NCBI GenBank assembly: GCA_013287405.1
Contig: JABDDW010000029.1
Span: 1-18,602 of the forward strand
Length of the DNA: 18,602 nt
Source: Deltaproteobacteria bacterium
GTDB lineage: Bacteria > Bdellovibrionota > Bdellovibrionia > JABDDW01
Reading direction: 5' to 3'
The notes beneath the pieces were generated by a model. The model saw nothing but the letters and a program-made list of their open reading frames with translations, was not told the DNA's origin and ran no database searches. Shown here piece after piece: positions 7,468-14,978 of this stretch. The position numbers and the translations under genes are program-made. Numbering within the stretch: position 1 is the first letter of the stretch; each line of letters starts with the position of its first letter.

Positions 7468-9498
7468 CTAAATTAAATGCAGCTTCGTAATAATAAGATC
7501 AATGGCCTTTATCCCAATGAATGGAATAATGACGCCCCCAACACCGTAAATTAAAATATTACGTCTTAAGATTTGGGCCGCAGAGCTTGGTTTATAGGCA
7601 ACACCTTTCAGAGCGAGTGGGACGAGCGCAATAATGATAAGGGCATTAAAAATAACTGCTGATAAGATGGCACTTTCAGGACTCTGTAGATGCATAACAT
7701 TCAAAACGCCAAGAGCTGGAAGGGTGCTCGCAAAAATTGCAGGAATGATTGCGAAATATTTAGCTACGTCGTTGGCGATGCTAAATGTAGTAAGGGAACC
7801 TCTTGTAATGAGTAGCTGCTTTCCGATTTCCACGATCTCAATAATCTTTGTCGGATCAGAATCAAGATCAATCATATTTCCAGCTTCGCGAGCTGCTTGA
7901 GTACCGGTATTCATGACAAGGCCGACGTCAGATTGGGCAAGAGCTGGAGCATCGTTAGTTCCATCGCCCGTCATTGCGACCATTCCGCCCTCGAGTTGAT
8001 ACTTCTTGATAAGGCTAAGTTTATCCTCGGGTTTTGCCTGAGCTAGGAAATCATCGACTCCGGCCTCTGCAGCAATGGCCGCAGCAGTTAAGTGGTTATC
8101 TCCTGTAATCATAATGCTCTTCATGCCCATAGCACGGATACGAATAAAGCGCTGGCTTATACCGGGTTTAACTATATCTTTGAGATGTATGACGCCTAAA
8201 GGCTGTTTTCCCTTTGAAACCACAAGAGGAGTTCCACCAGATTGTGCAATTTTTTCTGTAGCTTTTTTAAGCTCAGAAACAACGCTACCTTGAATATCCC
8301 CAATCCAACTTTGAACGGCGTCTGCAGCCCCTTTTCTTATCGAGATGCCGTTATAGTCAACGCCACTCATCCTTGTCTCAGCAGAAAATGGAATAATTTT
8401 AGCGCCACCGGGTTCAACTAACTTTGTCCCCTTTTCTCCGGCTAGTTTAACTATGGAGCGTCCTTCAGGAGTAAGATCAGCGAATGAAGCCAGATAAGCG
8501 TTCTCCGCTAGTTCATGAGCTGTCACTCCAGCTATTGGAATAAAATCCGTGGCCATTCGATTTCCAAGAGTGATTGTTCCTGTTTTGTCAAGAAGGAGAA
8601 CATCGATATCTCCAGCCGCTTCTACAGCTCGGCCCGACATTGCAAGGACATTACGCGATCTCAAGCGATCCATTCCAGCAATGCCAATGGCAGACAAAAG
8701 CCCACCGATAGTTGTAGGTATGAGGCAAACGAGAAGAGAAATAAGAATAACTACAGAAACAGAAGTATTATTGTAGAGGGCAAAAGGTTTTAACGTGACC
8801 ACGGCCAATAAAAAAACAATTGTGAGACCAGCAAGCAAAATATTCAGCGCAATTTCATTTGGAGTTTTTTGACGGGAAGCTCCTTCGACGAGGGCAATCA
8901 TACGGTCTAGAAATGTTTCACCCGGGTTAACTGTGATCTTAATAACAATTTTATCGGACAACACAAGAGTTCCACCCGTGACTGCACTTCGATCGCCACC
9001 GGCCTCGCGGATCACAGGGGCTGACTCTCCAGTAATAGCCGACTCATCTACAGAGGCCACGCCTTCTATAACTGTTCCATCGGCAGGAATAACTTCGCTG
9101 GCCTCAACAATAACAACATCACCTTTTTTAAGGGTGCCAGATGATACAATTTCGATTCTACCATCTGGCAACTTGATTTTTGCTTTGACATCTTTTCTCG
9201 CTTTTTTTAACGATTCAGCCTGGGCCTTTCCACGGCCTTCAGCCATGGCTTCGGCAAAGTTTGCAAACAGAACCGTAAACCAAAGCCACAAAGCTATCTG
9301 TCCGCTAAAGAGAGCTTGTCCGCTTTGACCCTTGAAAAGATCACCAATGAAATAGAGAGTGGTGAGAAGGCTCCCTATTTCAACAACAAACATGACCGGA
9401 TTCTTCATCAAGACCTTTGGATGAAGTTTTTTAAAGGAGCTCACGATGGCACCTTTTGCGATCTGACTATTTGAAATAGTAGTTTCTGTATGATCCAT
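7468..9498 (-). CDS. kdpB: Potassium-transporting P-type ATPase subunit B
   Basis: KdpB is the catalytic P-type ATPase subunit that hydrolyses ATP to drive K+ import in the inner membrane. All catalytic elements are intact in the 676 residues: TGES at 156-159 in the actuator domain, the phosphorylated Asp304 in DKTGT, the membrane motif [11 protein letters not shown] near 258-268, and [10 protein letters not shown] in the hinge. Ser159 of TGES matches the serine of E. coli KdpB (Ser162) whose phosphorylation switches the pump off at high K+, so that control could exist here too. It lies 17 nt after kdpA and 13 nt before kdpC. Confidence 0.98.
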   Translation of the reverse strand: MDHTETTISNSQIAKGAIVSSFKKLHPKVLMKNPVMFVVEIGSLLTTLYFIGDLFKGQSGQALFSGQIALWLWFTVLFANFAEAMAEGRGKAQAESLKKARKDVKAKIKLPDGRIEIVSSGTLKKGDVVIVEASEVIPADGTVIEGVASVDESAITGESAPVIREAGGDRSAVTGGTLVLSDKIVIKITVNPGETFLDRMIALVEGASRQKTPNEIALNILLAGLTIVFLLAVVTLKPFALYNNTSVSVVILISLLVCLIPTTIGGLLSAIGIAGMDRLRSRNVLAMSGRAVEAAGDIDVLLLDKTGTITLGNRMATDFIPIAGVTAHELAENAYLASFADLTPEGRSIVKLAGEKGTKLVEPGGAKIIPFSAETRMSGVDYNGISIRKGAADAVQSWIGDIQGSVVSELKKATEKIAQSGGTPLVVSKGKQPLGVIHLKDIVKPGISQRFIRIRAMGMKSIMITGDNHLTAAAIAAEAGVDDFLAQAKPEDKLSLIKKYQLEGGMVAMTGDGTNDAPALAQSDVGLVMNTGTQAAREAGNMIDLDSDPTKIIEIVEIGKQLLITRGSLTTFSIANDVAKYFAIIPAIFASTLPALGVLNVMHLQSPESAILSAVIFNALIIIALVPLALKGVAYKPSSAAQILRRNILIYGVGGVIIPFIGIKAIDLIITKLHLI

Positions 9499-9515
9499 TT
9501 ATGTCCTCAAAATTC

Positions 9516-11222
9516 CTAGTAGAGCTTCCCATTAAGCATCTCAAAGTGTTCCAAAATCGGACCCAGCGTTAAAGCTGGGAAGAAAGTCAATGCCCCCACA
9601 AGAAGAATTACGCCTAATAGAAGGCCAATAAAGAGACCCCCATGAACAGGAAAAGTCCCTTCTCCTCCAGGATGAATCCTCTTTTTAACCATTGATCCCG
9701 CGACTGCGAGCATGGGGATCATCATAAGAAAGCGTCCAACGAACATGGCAAGAGCCATGGTTATGTCCCAAAAAGGTGTATTTCCGGAAAGGCCGCCGAG
9801 GGCACTGCCGTTATTCCCTACACCAGAAGTGTAAGCATAGAGAATTTGTGAAAAACCGTGGGGACCCGGATTAGAAACTCCGGCAATCCCGTCTTTAGCC
9901 GTCACTCCCCATGCTGCCATTACCAAAATCGTAAAGACCATGACAACCATAGCAATCGAGACGAGTTGCACCTCACGAGATTCTATTTTTTTCCCCAAAT
10001 ATTCAGGTGTCCGACCTACCATCAGCCCCGCGATAAATACAGTTAGGATAATAAAAATTATCATTCCGTAAAGCCCTGAACCAACGCCGCCAAAAATGAG
10101 CTCCCCAAGCATAATATTAGTTAGAGGAACAAGTCCTCCCAGTGGAGTAAAACTATCGTGCATAGCATTGACAGCTCCGCAAGAAGCATCCGTCGTCACT
10201 GTTGCAAAAAGAGCTGAGTTGAAAATTCCAAAACGGACTTCTTTACCTTCCATATTGGAAGTGGAAGATAGTCCCATAGATGTAAACTTGGGATTGCCCT
10301 TGTATTCAAAGTGAGCGCAAACTAAAGCGCCTAATACAAAAACAATGCCCATAGCGGCCCAAACAGACCACCCATGCATTTTATTTTTTACGGTGTTACC
10401 TAGTTGATAAACTAGCGCGCTGGGAATTATGAAAATAGTGAGCATTTGAATAAAATTTGAAAGCGCAGTTGGGTTTTCAAACGGATGGGCTGCGTTGGCA
10501 TTAAAAAACCCTCCTCCGTTTGTTCCGAGCATTTTGATAGCAACTTGAGAAGCCGTCGGCCCCAAGGCTATTGTTTGCTTTAAACCTTCAAGCGTTGTCA
10601 CTTCAAGATAGGGCGCAAAGGTTTGTATCATTCCTTGAGAAATATAAAAAAGCGCGAGAATGAAACTCATGGGCAAAAGAATATAGAGATTACATCTTAC
10701 AAGGTCGGCCCAAAAGTTCCCAATCCCCCTACCTTCTCTAGTGACAAAGCCTCTAATAAGAGCTACGGCAACACAAATTCCCACGGCTGCGGACATAAAA
10801 TTATGAAATGTCAGCCCCACCATTTGGGAAAAATAACTCATAGTAGATTCCCCACCATAAAACTGCCAATTCGTATTTGTGGTAAAGCTCACCGCCGTGT
10901 TGAAGGCAAGATGGGGGTTGATATCAGCGAAATGTTGGGGATTTAGAGGGAGGTGCGATTGAAAACGTAAAATAAAATAAGTTATTACGCAACCAATGGC
11001 GCTAAAAGCCATCACGCTTCCAGCGTACCCGGTCCACTCTTGATCTTCGTTTGGGTTGATCATGCAGAATCTGTAAATAAGGTTTTCAATTCTTCCAAAG
11101 AAAGAGTGCAAAAACGTTTTTTCGCCGCCAAAAACCCTTTGCATAAAAAGGCCAAGGGGTTTAGCCGTCGTCAGAAGAACCAAAAGAAACAAACCAAGCT
11201 GAAAAAAATCACGTCCAGTCAT
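9516..11222 (-). CDS. kdpA: Potassium-transporting ATPase subunit A
   Basis: KdpA is the channel-like subunit that binds and selects K+. It is related to the Trk/Ktr/K+-channel superfamily and has ten membrane helices. The 568-residue protein contains all four selectivity-filter segments: TTNTNW near 114-119, GTNGGGFF near 233-240, CGAVNAMHDS near 348-357, and GVGNNGSALGG near 467-477. The second filter retains the glycine run that is critical for K+ selectivity in E. coli. The ATG at 11222 has only a weak GGAAGA ribosome binding site. It is separated from kdpF by 92 nt, an unusually long gap within this otherwise tight operon. Confidence 0.98.
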   Translation of the reverse strand: MTGRDFFQLGLFLLVLLTTAKPLGLFMQRVFGGEKTFLHSFFGRIENLIYRFCMINPNEDQEWTGYAGSVMAFSAIGCVITYFILRFQSHLPLNPQHFADINPHLAFNTAVSFTTNTNWQFYGGESTMSYFSQMVGLTFHNFMSAAVGICVAVALIRGFVTREGRGIGNFWADLVRCNLYILLPMSFILALFYISQGMIQTFAPYLEVTTLEGLKQTIALGPTASQVAIKMLGTNGGGFFNANAAHPFENPTALSNFIQMLTIFIIPSALVYQLGNTVKNKMHGWSVWAAMGIVFVLGALVCAHFEYKGNPKFTSMGLSSTSNMEGKEVRFGIFNSALFATVTTDASCGAVNAMHDSFTPLGGLVPLTNIMLGELIFGGVGSGLYGMIIFIILTVFIAGLMVGRTPEYLGKKIESREVQLVSIAMVVMVFTILVMAAWGVTAKDGIAGVSNPGPHGFSQILYAYTSGVGNNGSALGGLSGNTPFWDITMALAMFVGRFLMMIPMLAVAGSMVKKRIHPGGEGTFPVHGGLFIGLLLGVILLVGALTFFPALTLGPILEHFEMLNGKLY

Positions 11223-11314
11223 TAATCTTCCACTTTCTCTTCCACCCGGCGGTAGCGGGGCTGCAGACTGTATCGGTCAGCTATCGCCTAGCAGGCCTTA
11301 GCTATCGGCCTTCG

Positions 11315-11404
11315 TTAAAACTTTTCCGGAAACAAAAGGGCGTAGAGGAGGTATAAAAATGTCCCAAATGAAATGACAAGAAGTCCTCCGTCAACAATAC
11401 TCAT
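11315..11404 (-). CDS. kdpF: Potassium-transporting ATPase subunit F
   Basis: This short reading frame encodes a 29-residue peptide made almost entirely of one membrane helix. It ends in the family hallmark YLLYALLFPEKF, the counterpart of the YLxYALLxPExF ending typical of KdpF. KdpF binds the KdpABC complex in the inner membrane and stabilises it. The gene sits directly upstream of kdpA, as in most kdp operons, and starts 5 nt after the stop of another micropeptide gene, with a GAAGG-type ribosome binding site inside that gene. Automated callers often miss genes of this length. Confidence 0.9.
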   Translation of the reverse strand: MSIVDGGLLVISFGTFLYLLYALLFPEKF

Positions 11405-11409
11405 TTTGT

Positions 11410-11517
11410 TTACTTGCCTTCTTTCTTAGTTTGAACGATTCGGTCGCATCCTTTTATGAATAAGAAGCTGAGACCGAACAATAAAACAAAAAAACCGAAC
11501 ATTGACCAATCGTTCAT
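11410..11517 (-). CDS. 35-residue single-TM micropeptide, first gene of the kdp operon
   Basis: An ATG with an excellent ribosome binding site (GGAGGAG about 9 nt upstream) opens a frame of 35 codons. The peptide starts MNDWSMFGFFVLLFGLSF, forms one membrane helix (about residues 5-21), and continues FIKGCDRIVQTKKEGK. The Gly-Cys-Asp-Arg segment at the helix end, followed by a basic tail, gives an Nout-Cin topology by the positive-inside rule. From memory, similar short peptides with a GCDR or GCERL ending occur just before kdpF in other bacteria, but I cannot verify this here. The 5-nt gap to kdpF implies co-translation. It may be an extra small subunit or a regulator of the Kdp pump; its function is unknown. 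Confidence 0.7.
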   Translation of the reverse strand: MNDWSMFGFFVLLFGLSFLFIKGCDRIVQTKKEGK

Positions 11518-11694
11518 AATAAAGCTCTCCTCCATCAGTTTCGCGACAACGTAACGCCGCAGTTAAAACTGAACTAGTGGGCCCATTCTGTGGGTAACAT
11601 TGAGCACAAAATTCCTTTTCATCCGGGAGGACAATTTCTCAAAAGAGATGAGATTGCAAATAAAAAATAAAATCAAACACTTAGACAAGATTTT

Positions 11695-11735
11695 CACGTT
11701 TAAAAATGAAACGAAGATTATGTTTTTTAAACGTG
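11695..11735. promoter_or_regulatory. Perfect 12-bp inverted repeat, likely regulator binding site
   Basis: CACGTTTAAAAA (11695-11706) and TTTTTAAACGTG (11724-11735) are exact reverse complements separated by 17 bp. No T-run follows on either strand and no gene ends here, so a terminator is unlikely. The centre is about 200 bp upstream of the first kdp operon gene, a typical distance for the enhancer site of an NtrC-type activator. The CATAAT box lies between the arms. The link to the adjacent response regulator is inference. Confidence 0.5.
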
Positions 11736-11917
11736 CACATTGCGTCATTTTGGTGGCAAACTTCCTTTCGAGTAATAATTGACTTTTCAAACCTTTACAT
11801 TAATCGTCGTTAAACTATCTGTGACTAAAGGCGAACTCATTAGAAGTCTTATAAAAAAGTGAGTTGAAATTAAGATGACTCTTGTTTGACGGAAATAAAA
11901 ATATTTGTAGTGCTGTT

Positions 11918-11978
11918 AGCCTTTCGTACTCTATTTAATCTTGAAGGGGTAACCAGAATACTCGGAGTAACGAAGGCT
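11918..11978 (+). ncRNA. Long stem-loop in the kdpD leader (candidate structured RNA)
   Basis: AGCCTTTCGTACTC (11918-11931) pairs with GAGTAACGAAGGCT (11965-11978). This gives 13 base pairs interrupted only by one bulged base on each side. The 33-nt apical part contains GAAGGGGTAACCAG. The structure lies 70-130 nt upstream of the kdpD start on the sense strand and is followed by a second hairpin. It does not match a riboswitch consensus I know, including the c-di-AMP (ydaO) class. It could be a regulatory leader or a DNA-level binding site. Confidence 0.4.
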
Positions 11979-12001
11979 GCTTTGTAGAGAGGACAAAAAG
12001 T

Positions 12002-12023
12002 ATGGCCTAATTTAGTAGGCCAT
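12002..12023 (+). promoter_or_regulatory. Hairpin just before the kdpD ribosome binding site
   Basis: ATGGCCTA and TAGGCCAT form a perfect 8-bp inverted repeat with a 6-nt loop. It ends 13 nt upstream of the AGAGGA ribosome binding site at 12037-12042. No U-run follows, so it is not an intrinsic terminator. It could modulate translation, protect the 5' end or be an operator. Confidence 0.4.
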
Positions 12024-12048
12024 CACTTTGAAATTTAGAGGAAATTTT

Positions 12049-13179
12049 TTGACTGCAAATACTGATTTTCAAGAACTGATCGAGCGACAAAAGAAAGGCT
12101 CCCTAAAGATTTACTTAGGCTACGCCGCAGGGGTGGGCAAGACATTCTCAATGCTGAGCGAAGCTCATAGATTAAAAAAAGCCGGCCTAGATGTCGTCAT
12201 TGGATACGTGGAGCCCCACAACAGACCTGAAACCTGGGATCTTGTAAAAGGCTTAGAAATCCTGCCAAGAAAACAACTCAATTCTGTAAGTAAGAAACTT
12301 GAAGAGCTTGATGTTGATGCAGTAGTCAAAAGGCGCCCCCAAGTCGTCCTCATCGACGAATTAGCCCACACCAATGCAGCTGGCTCAAAAAATGAAAAAC
12401 GGTATCAAGATGTATTTGATATTTTAGACCATCAAATTAACGTCATCACCACTCTGAACATTCAACACCTCGAAACGGTCGCGCAGAAAGTTGAGGCCCT
12501 GACAAATACTCCCGTCAAAGAACGAGTTCCGGATAATATTCTACAAAGAGCGGGGCAAATAGTTGCGGTAGACGTAGCTATCGAAGAGTTAAGAGAAAGA
12601 CTTAGGATTGGGAAAATATACGACAAAGCAAAAGCTGAAACTGCTCTAACGCATTTTTTTACCCACCAGAACTTATCTCTATTAAGGCAAAGCGCTCTTA
12701 GAGAGGCCGCCGGAGATCAGATACGCCGGATTGACGAAGAACTCTTATTTAAAGGACAAGCAGGCGCCCAAAGCCAAGAAGCCGTGATGATCTCTCTCAG
12801 CTCGGACCCGACGAATGCGGCTATCCTACTGAGGAAGGGGGCAAAGCTCGCAGCGCAGCTTTCGAGCAAGTGTTATGCTATATACATCCAAACAAAAATG
12901 GAGAGCCCAACACGTATCGACTCAACCCTTCAGAGAAAATTACAGAACAATTTAAAACTTGCTAAAACTTTGGGAATCGAAGTGGTCATCGTTCCAGCTG
13001 AGGACATTTCAGCAGCTCTTGTTAACTTCGCTCTAGATCACAACGTTGGTCATGCCGTTTTTGGAAAATCCAGACTTTCTCCCCTTCAGGCTCGGCTCTT
13101 TGGTTCTGTTCTTCTAAACTTTATTCATGACTCCGTAGGAATTGACGTTCATATTGTCAGCACTTTAGGGAGTACATGA
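12049..13179 (+). CDS. kdpD: Stand-alone KdpD sensor protein (KdpD N-terminal plus USP domain, no kinase)
   Basis: This 376-residue cytoplasmic protein corresponds only to the N-terminal input part of KdpD. Residues 20-225 are the KdpD domain, with Walker A GYAAGVGKT at 24-32 and a Walker-B-like LIDELAHTN. Residues 240-370 are a universal-stress-protein domain (VMISLSSDPTNAAILLRKG onward). The four membrane helices, GAF and kinase domains of full KdpD are absent; the protein ends exactly where the USP domain ends. The SxS part of the c-di-AMP motif reported for Staphylococcus KdpD appears as Ser-Ser-Asp here, so that ligand is doubtful. I prefer the TTG at 12049 because AGAGGA lies at the right distance; the TTG at 12028 would overlap the upstream hairpin. 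Its stop overlaps the kinase start as ATGA, implying that it feeds K+ or turgor signals to that kinase. Confidence 0.9.
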   Translation: MTANTDFQELIERQKKGSLKIYLGYAAGVGKTFSMLSEAHRLKKAGLDVVIGYVEPHNRPETWDLVKGLEILPRKQLNSVSKKLEELDVDAVVKRRPQVVLIDELAHTNAAGSKNEKRYQDVFDILDHQINVITTLNIQHLETVAQKVEALTNTPVKERVPDNILQRAGQIVAVDVAIEELRERLRIGKIYDKAKAETALTHFFTHQNLSLLRQSALREAAGDQIRRIDEELLFKGQAGAQSQEAVMISLSSDPTNAAILLRKGAKLAAQLSSKCYAIYIQTKMESPTRIDSTLQRKLQNNLKLAKTLGIEVVIVPAEDISAALVNFALDHNVGHAVFGKSRLSPLQARLFGSVLLNFIHDSVGIDVHIVSTLGST

Positions 13180-14978
13180 TTATGGCGAAGAATTTCCACC
13201 CCTATCTACCGCCCCTACGAATTAAAATCGTGTCTCGATTTCTCTGGGTCGTTGGCCTTTATGCGATATTCGGAATCTTAATGATCGTGGCTGTGGCACA
13301 GACAAGTCGGATGACTCCACGGCTAATTCACGTTAACTATGATTCAATTGCGGCTTCTGGTCAAATGATGAAAGCTTGGTCTAGCTTTAAACATCCGGAT
13401 CTTGATCCCAAAGGCAATATAGCCCAGTGGGAAAAACAGTTTGAAGATGCCCTGACCTTAGAGGAGCACAATATCACTGAACCAGGTGAGGGCGAGATCG
13501 CTAAAAATATTCGAATTCTTTGGGATAAATCTAGAACCGATCCGTCAAATATTTCTCAAGATGATTTTTACCGGATGAATGAGAATTTGCATCAACTCGT
13601 AACCATCAACGAAGCAGGCATGTTTCGCATTGCAGAAAAAAGCTCTAACCTTGGGAATAAAGTGTTTAGTGGCGGGATAGTATTTTTATGCGTCACTCTC
13701 ATTATTGTTCTTTTCCTTTCAAATGGTATTGCCAATAGGTTGGCTTACCCACTCAAGGCCATTGCCGAAACTCTCCGCAGTCGCCCGGTATTGGGGACAA
13801 AACTGAAACTTCCAACACCTACAAGCCTAGAATTAAAAATTCTAAATCACGAAATGTTTCAGATGTGGAATAACTTAAGCGAATTAAGACAACTCAATGT
13901 AGAGGAAATAAACACCCAACGAAATGAGCTTCGAACAATTCTTACGTTTGTAGAAGACGCCATACTTGTGCTTAATACGGATGGGATCGTACTCCATGCC
14001 AATTCCGGAATTAAGAAATTTATTGATCTCCCCCTTGAAGAAATTATAGGTCGCCAGTGGACCGACCTTTCCACGACAAATGAGAATTACCTGCATTTAA
14101 GAACAATTCTTCAATCAGACCTTACCCAGCATCAGGCTACTCAAATAACTGTAGCGGGAAAGAAACGGTCCCTTTCAGTTCGGTTTCGAGAAATTGAGAG
14201 CGAAAAAGGAGTTGTCACTGGAACTCTTTATCTCTTTCATGATGTAACTGATCGAAGGCAAACAGAAAAACTCAGGAGGGAATTCATTGGTGTGCTCTCA
14301 CACGAATTAAAAACTCCTCTGCAGTCTCTGTCCGTGTGTTCTCAACTACTTACCGAACACAAAAATGACCTATCTACCGATGGACAGCTGCTTGTCGACA
14401 CCATAAATGAGGACGTTTCAAGAATACGTGCAGTCGCCAATGATTTCATTCAGGTCGGCGTAGAAAATCTAAGCTCCCTTAAACTCTTACTTGAGCAGGT
14501 TTATCTAGATGAGGCGCTAACCCAATGGCTTAAGCCGTTTAGAGTGCTGGCTAGAGATAAGAAGATAAATATCGAGTTTGAGATAAATGGTACTGAGAAA
14601 CCACTCGCAAAAATAGACCAAGTAAAATTCCCCTGGGTCATTTCAAATATTTTAGCAAATTCCGTTAGAATATCTCCTCCTAACACAACTATTAAAGTAA
14701 CTCTTAAAAATTCAGATTCTGAAATTTTTATTGAGATGGCGGATCAGGGCCCTGGCATCCCACCGGAAATACAAAAGCGCATGTTTGATCCTTATTTTCA
14801 AGCCGCTACAGATATAGGAGAGGAGAAAACTACCGGTTTCCTGGGGATAGGGCTCACTATCGCTAGGGAAGTGGTTGAAGCGCATAACGGTACTATTAAA
14901 TTTTCTCCCAATATCCCGACTGGGGCTATATTCACAGTTTCTCTCCCCTTGGTTCACTTAGCGGGGTTACTGCCATGA
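13176..14978 (+). CDS. Membrane sensor histidine kinase (HAMP-PAS-HisKA-HATPase) of the kdp locus
   Basis: The 600-residue kinase has TM1 (about 22-42), a periplasmic loop of about 120 residues, TM2 (about 164-184), a HAMP-like linker (185-240) and a PAS domain (250-365). It ends in a complete transmitter: H-box FIGVLSHELKTP with phospho-acceptor His376, N-box VISNILANSVR, G1 DQGPG (523-527), F-box MFDPYF, and G2 GFLGIGLT (554-561). It therefore has its own periplasmic sensor and is unrelated in input architecture to the KdpD membrane domain. Domain order and length recall KinB of Pseudomonas, which also pairs with an NtrC-family regulator. It overlaps the gene before and after by 4 nt (ATGA at 13176 and 14975), so the three proteins are made together. 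A second in-frame ATG at 13182 is an alternative start. Confidence 0.92.
   Translation: MIMAKNFHPYLPPLRIKIVSRFLWVVGLYAIFGILMIVAVAQTSRMTPRLIHVNYDSIAASGQMMKAWSSFKHPDLDPKGNIAQWEKQFEDALTLEEHNITEPGEGEIAKNIRILWDKSRTDPSNISQDDFYRMNENLHQLVTINEAGMFRIAEKSSNLGNKVFSGGIVFLCVTLIIVLFLSNGIANRLAYPLKAIAETLRSRPVLGTKLKLPTPTSLELKILNHEMFQMWNNLSELRQLNVEEINTQRNELRTILTFVEDAILVLNTDGIVLHANSGIKKFIDLPLEEIIGRQWTDLSTTNENYLHLRTILQSDLTQHQATQITVAGKKRSLSVRFREIESEKGVVTGTLYLFHDVTDRRQTEKLRREFIGVLSHELKTPLQSLSVCSQLLTEHKNDLSTDGQLLVDTINEDVSRIRAVANDFIQVGVENLSSLKLLLEQVYLDEALTQWLKPFRVLARDKKINIEFEINGTEKPLAKIDQVKFPWVISNILANSVRISPPNTTIKVTLKNSDSEIFIEMADQGPGIPPEIQKRMFDPYFQAATDIGEEKTTGFLGIGLTIAREVVEAHNGTIKFSPNIPTGAIFTVSLPLVHLAGLLP

Larger units (their letters stand above)
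11518..12048. promoter_or_regulatory. Divergent control region between kdp structural and regulatory operons
   Basis: No protein gene is convincing in this AT-rich stretch. For the minus-strand kdp operon the possible sigma-70 elements are weak: CATAAT at 11717-11722 without a good -35, and TTGTCT (11683-11688) with a 17-nt spacer to TTTTAT (11660-11665). For kdpD, TATAAA at 11850-11855 is a lone -10 candidate. No GG-N10-GC sigma-54 element was found upstream of the kdp operon on its coding strand. A 12-bp inverted repeat and a long leader stem-loop inside the region are listed separately. Weak core promoters are expected if transcription depends on an activator. Confidence 0.5.

Noticed and set aside
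11589..11607. GG-N10-GC spacing on the plus strand, a possible sigma-54 promoter
   Set aside because: Only TGG and GCA match the consensus, the inner bases do not, and it points toward kdpD from over 430 nt away.
11563..11790. Overlapping reading frames of 75 codons (minus) and 60 codons (plus) in the kdp control region
   Set aside because: Low-complexity Lys/Phe/Leu-rich translations with poor ribosome binding sites that read through the inverted repeat; typical of AT-rich non-coding DNA.
11961..11980. Second GG-N10-GC on the plus strand upstream of kdpD
   Set aside because: The -12 part reads AGGCTG instead of TTGCW and it overlaps the leader stem, so the match is likely chance.
11911..12023. 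c-di-AMP (ydaO) riboswitch upstream of kdpD
   Set aside because: The biology would fit, but the conserved GGGGGAACC and GGGGTGAATC blocks and the pseudo-symmetric layout are not seen.
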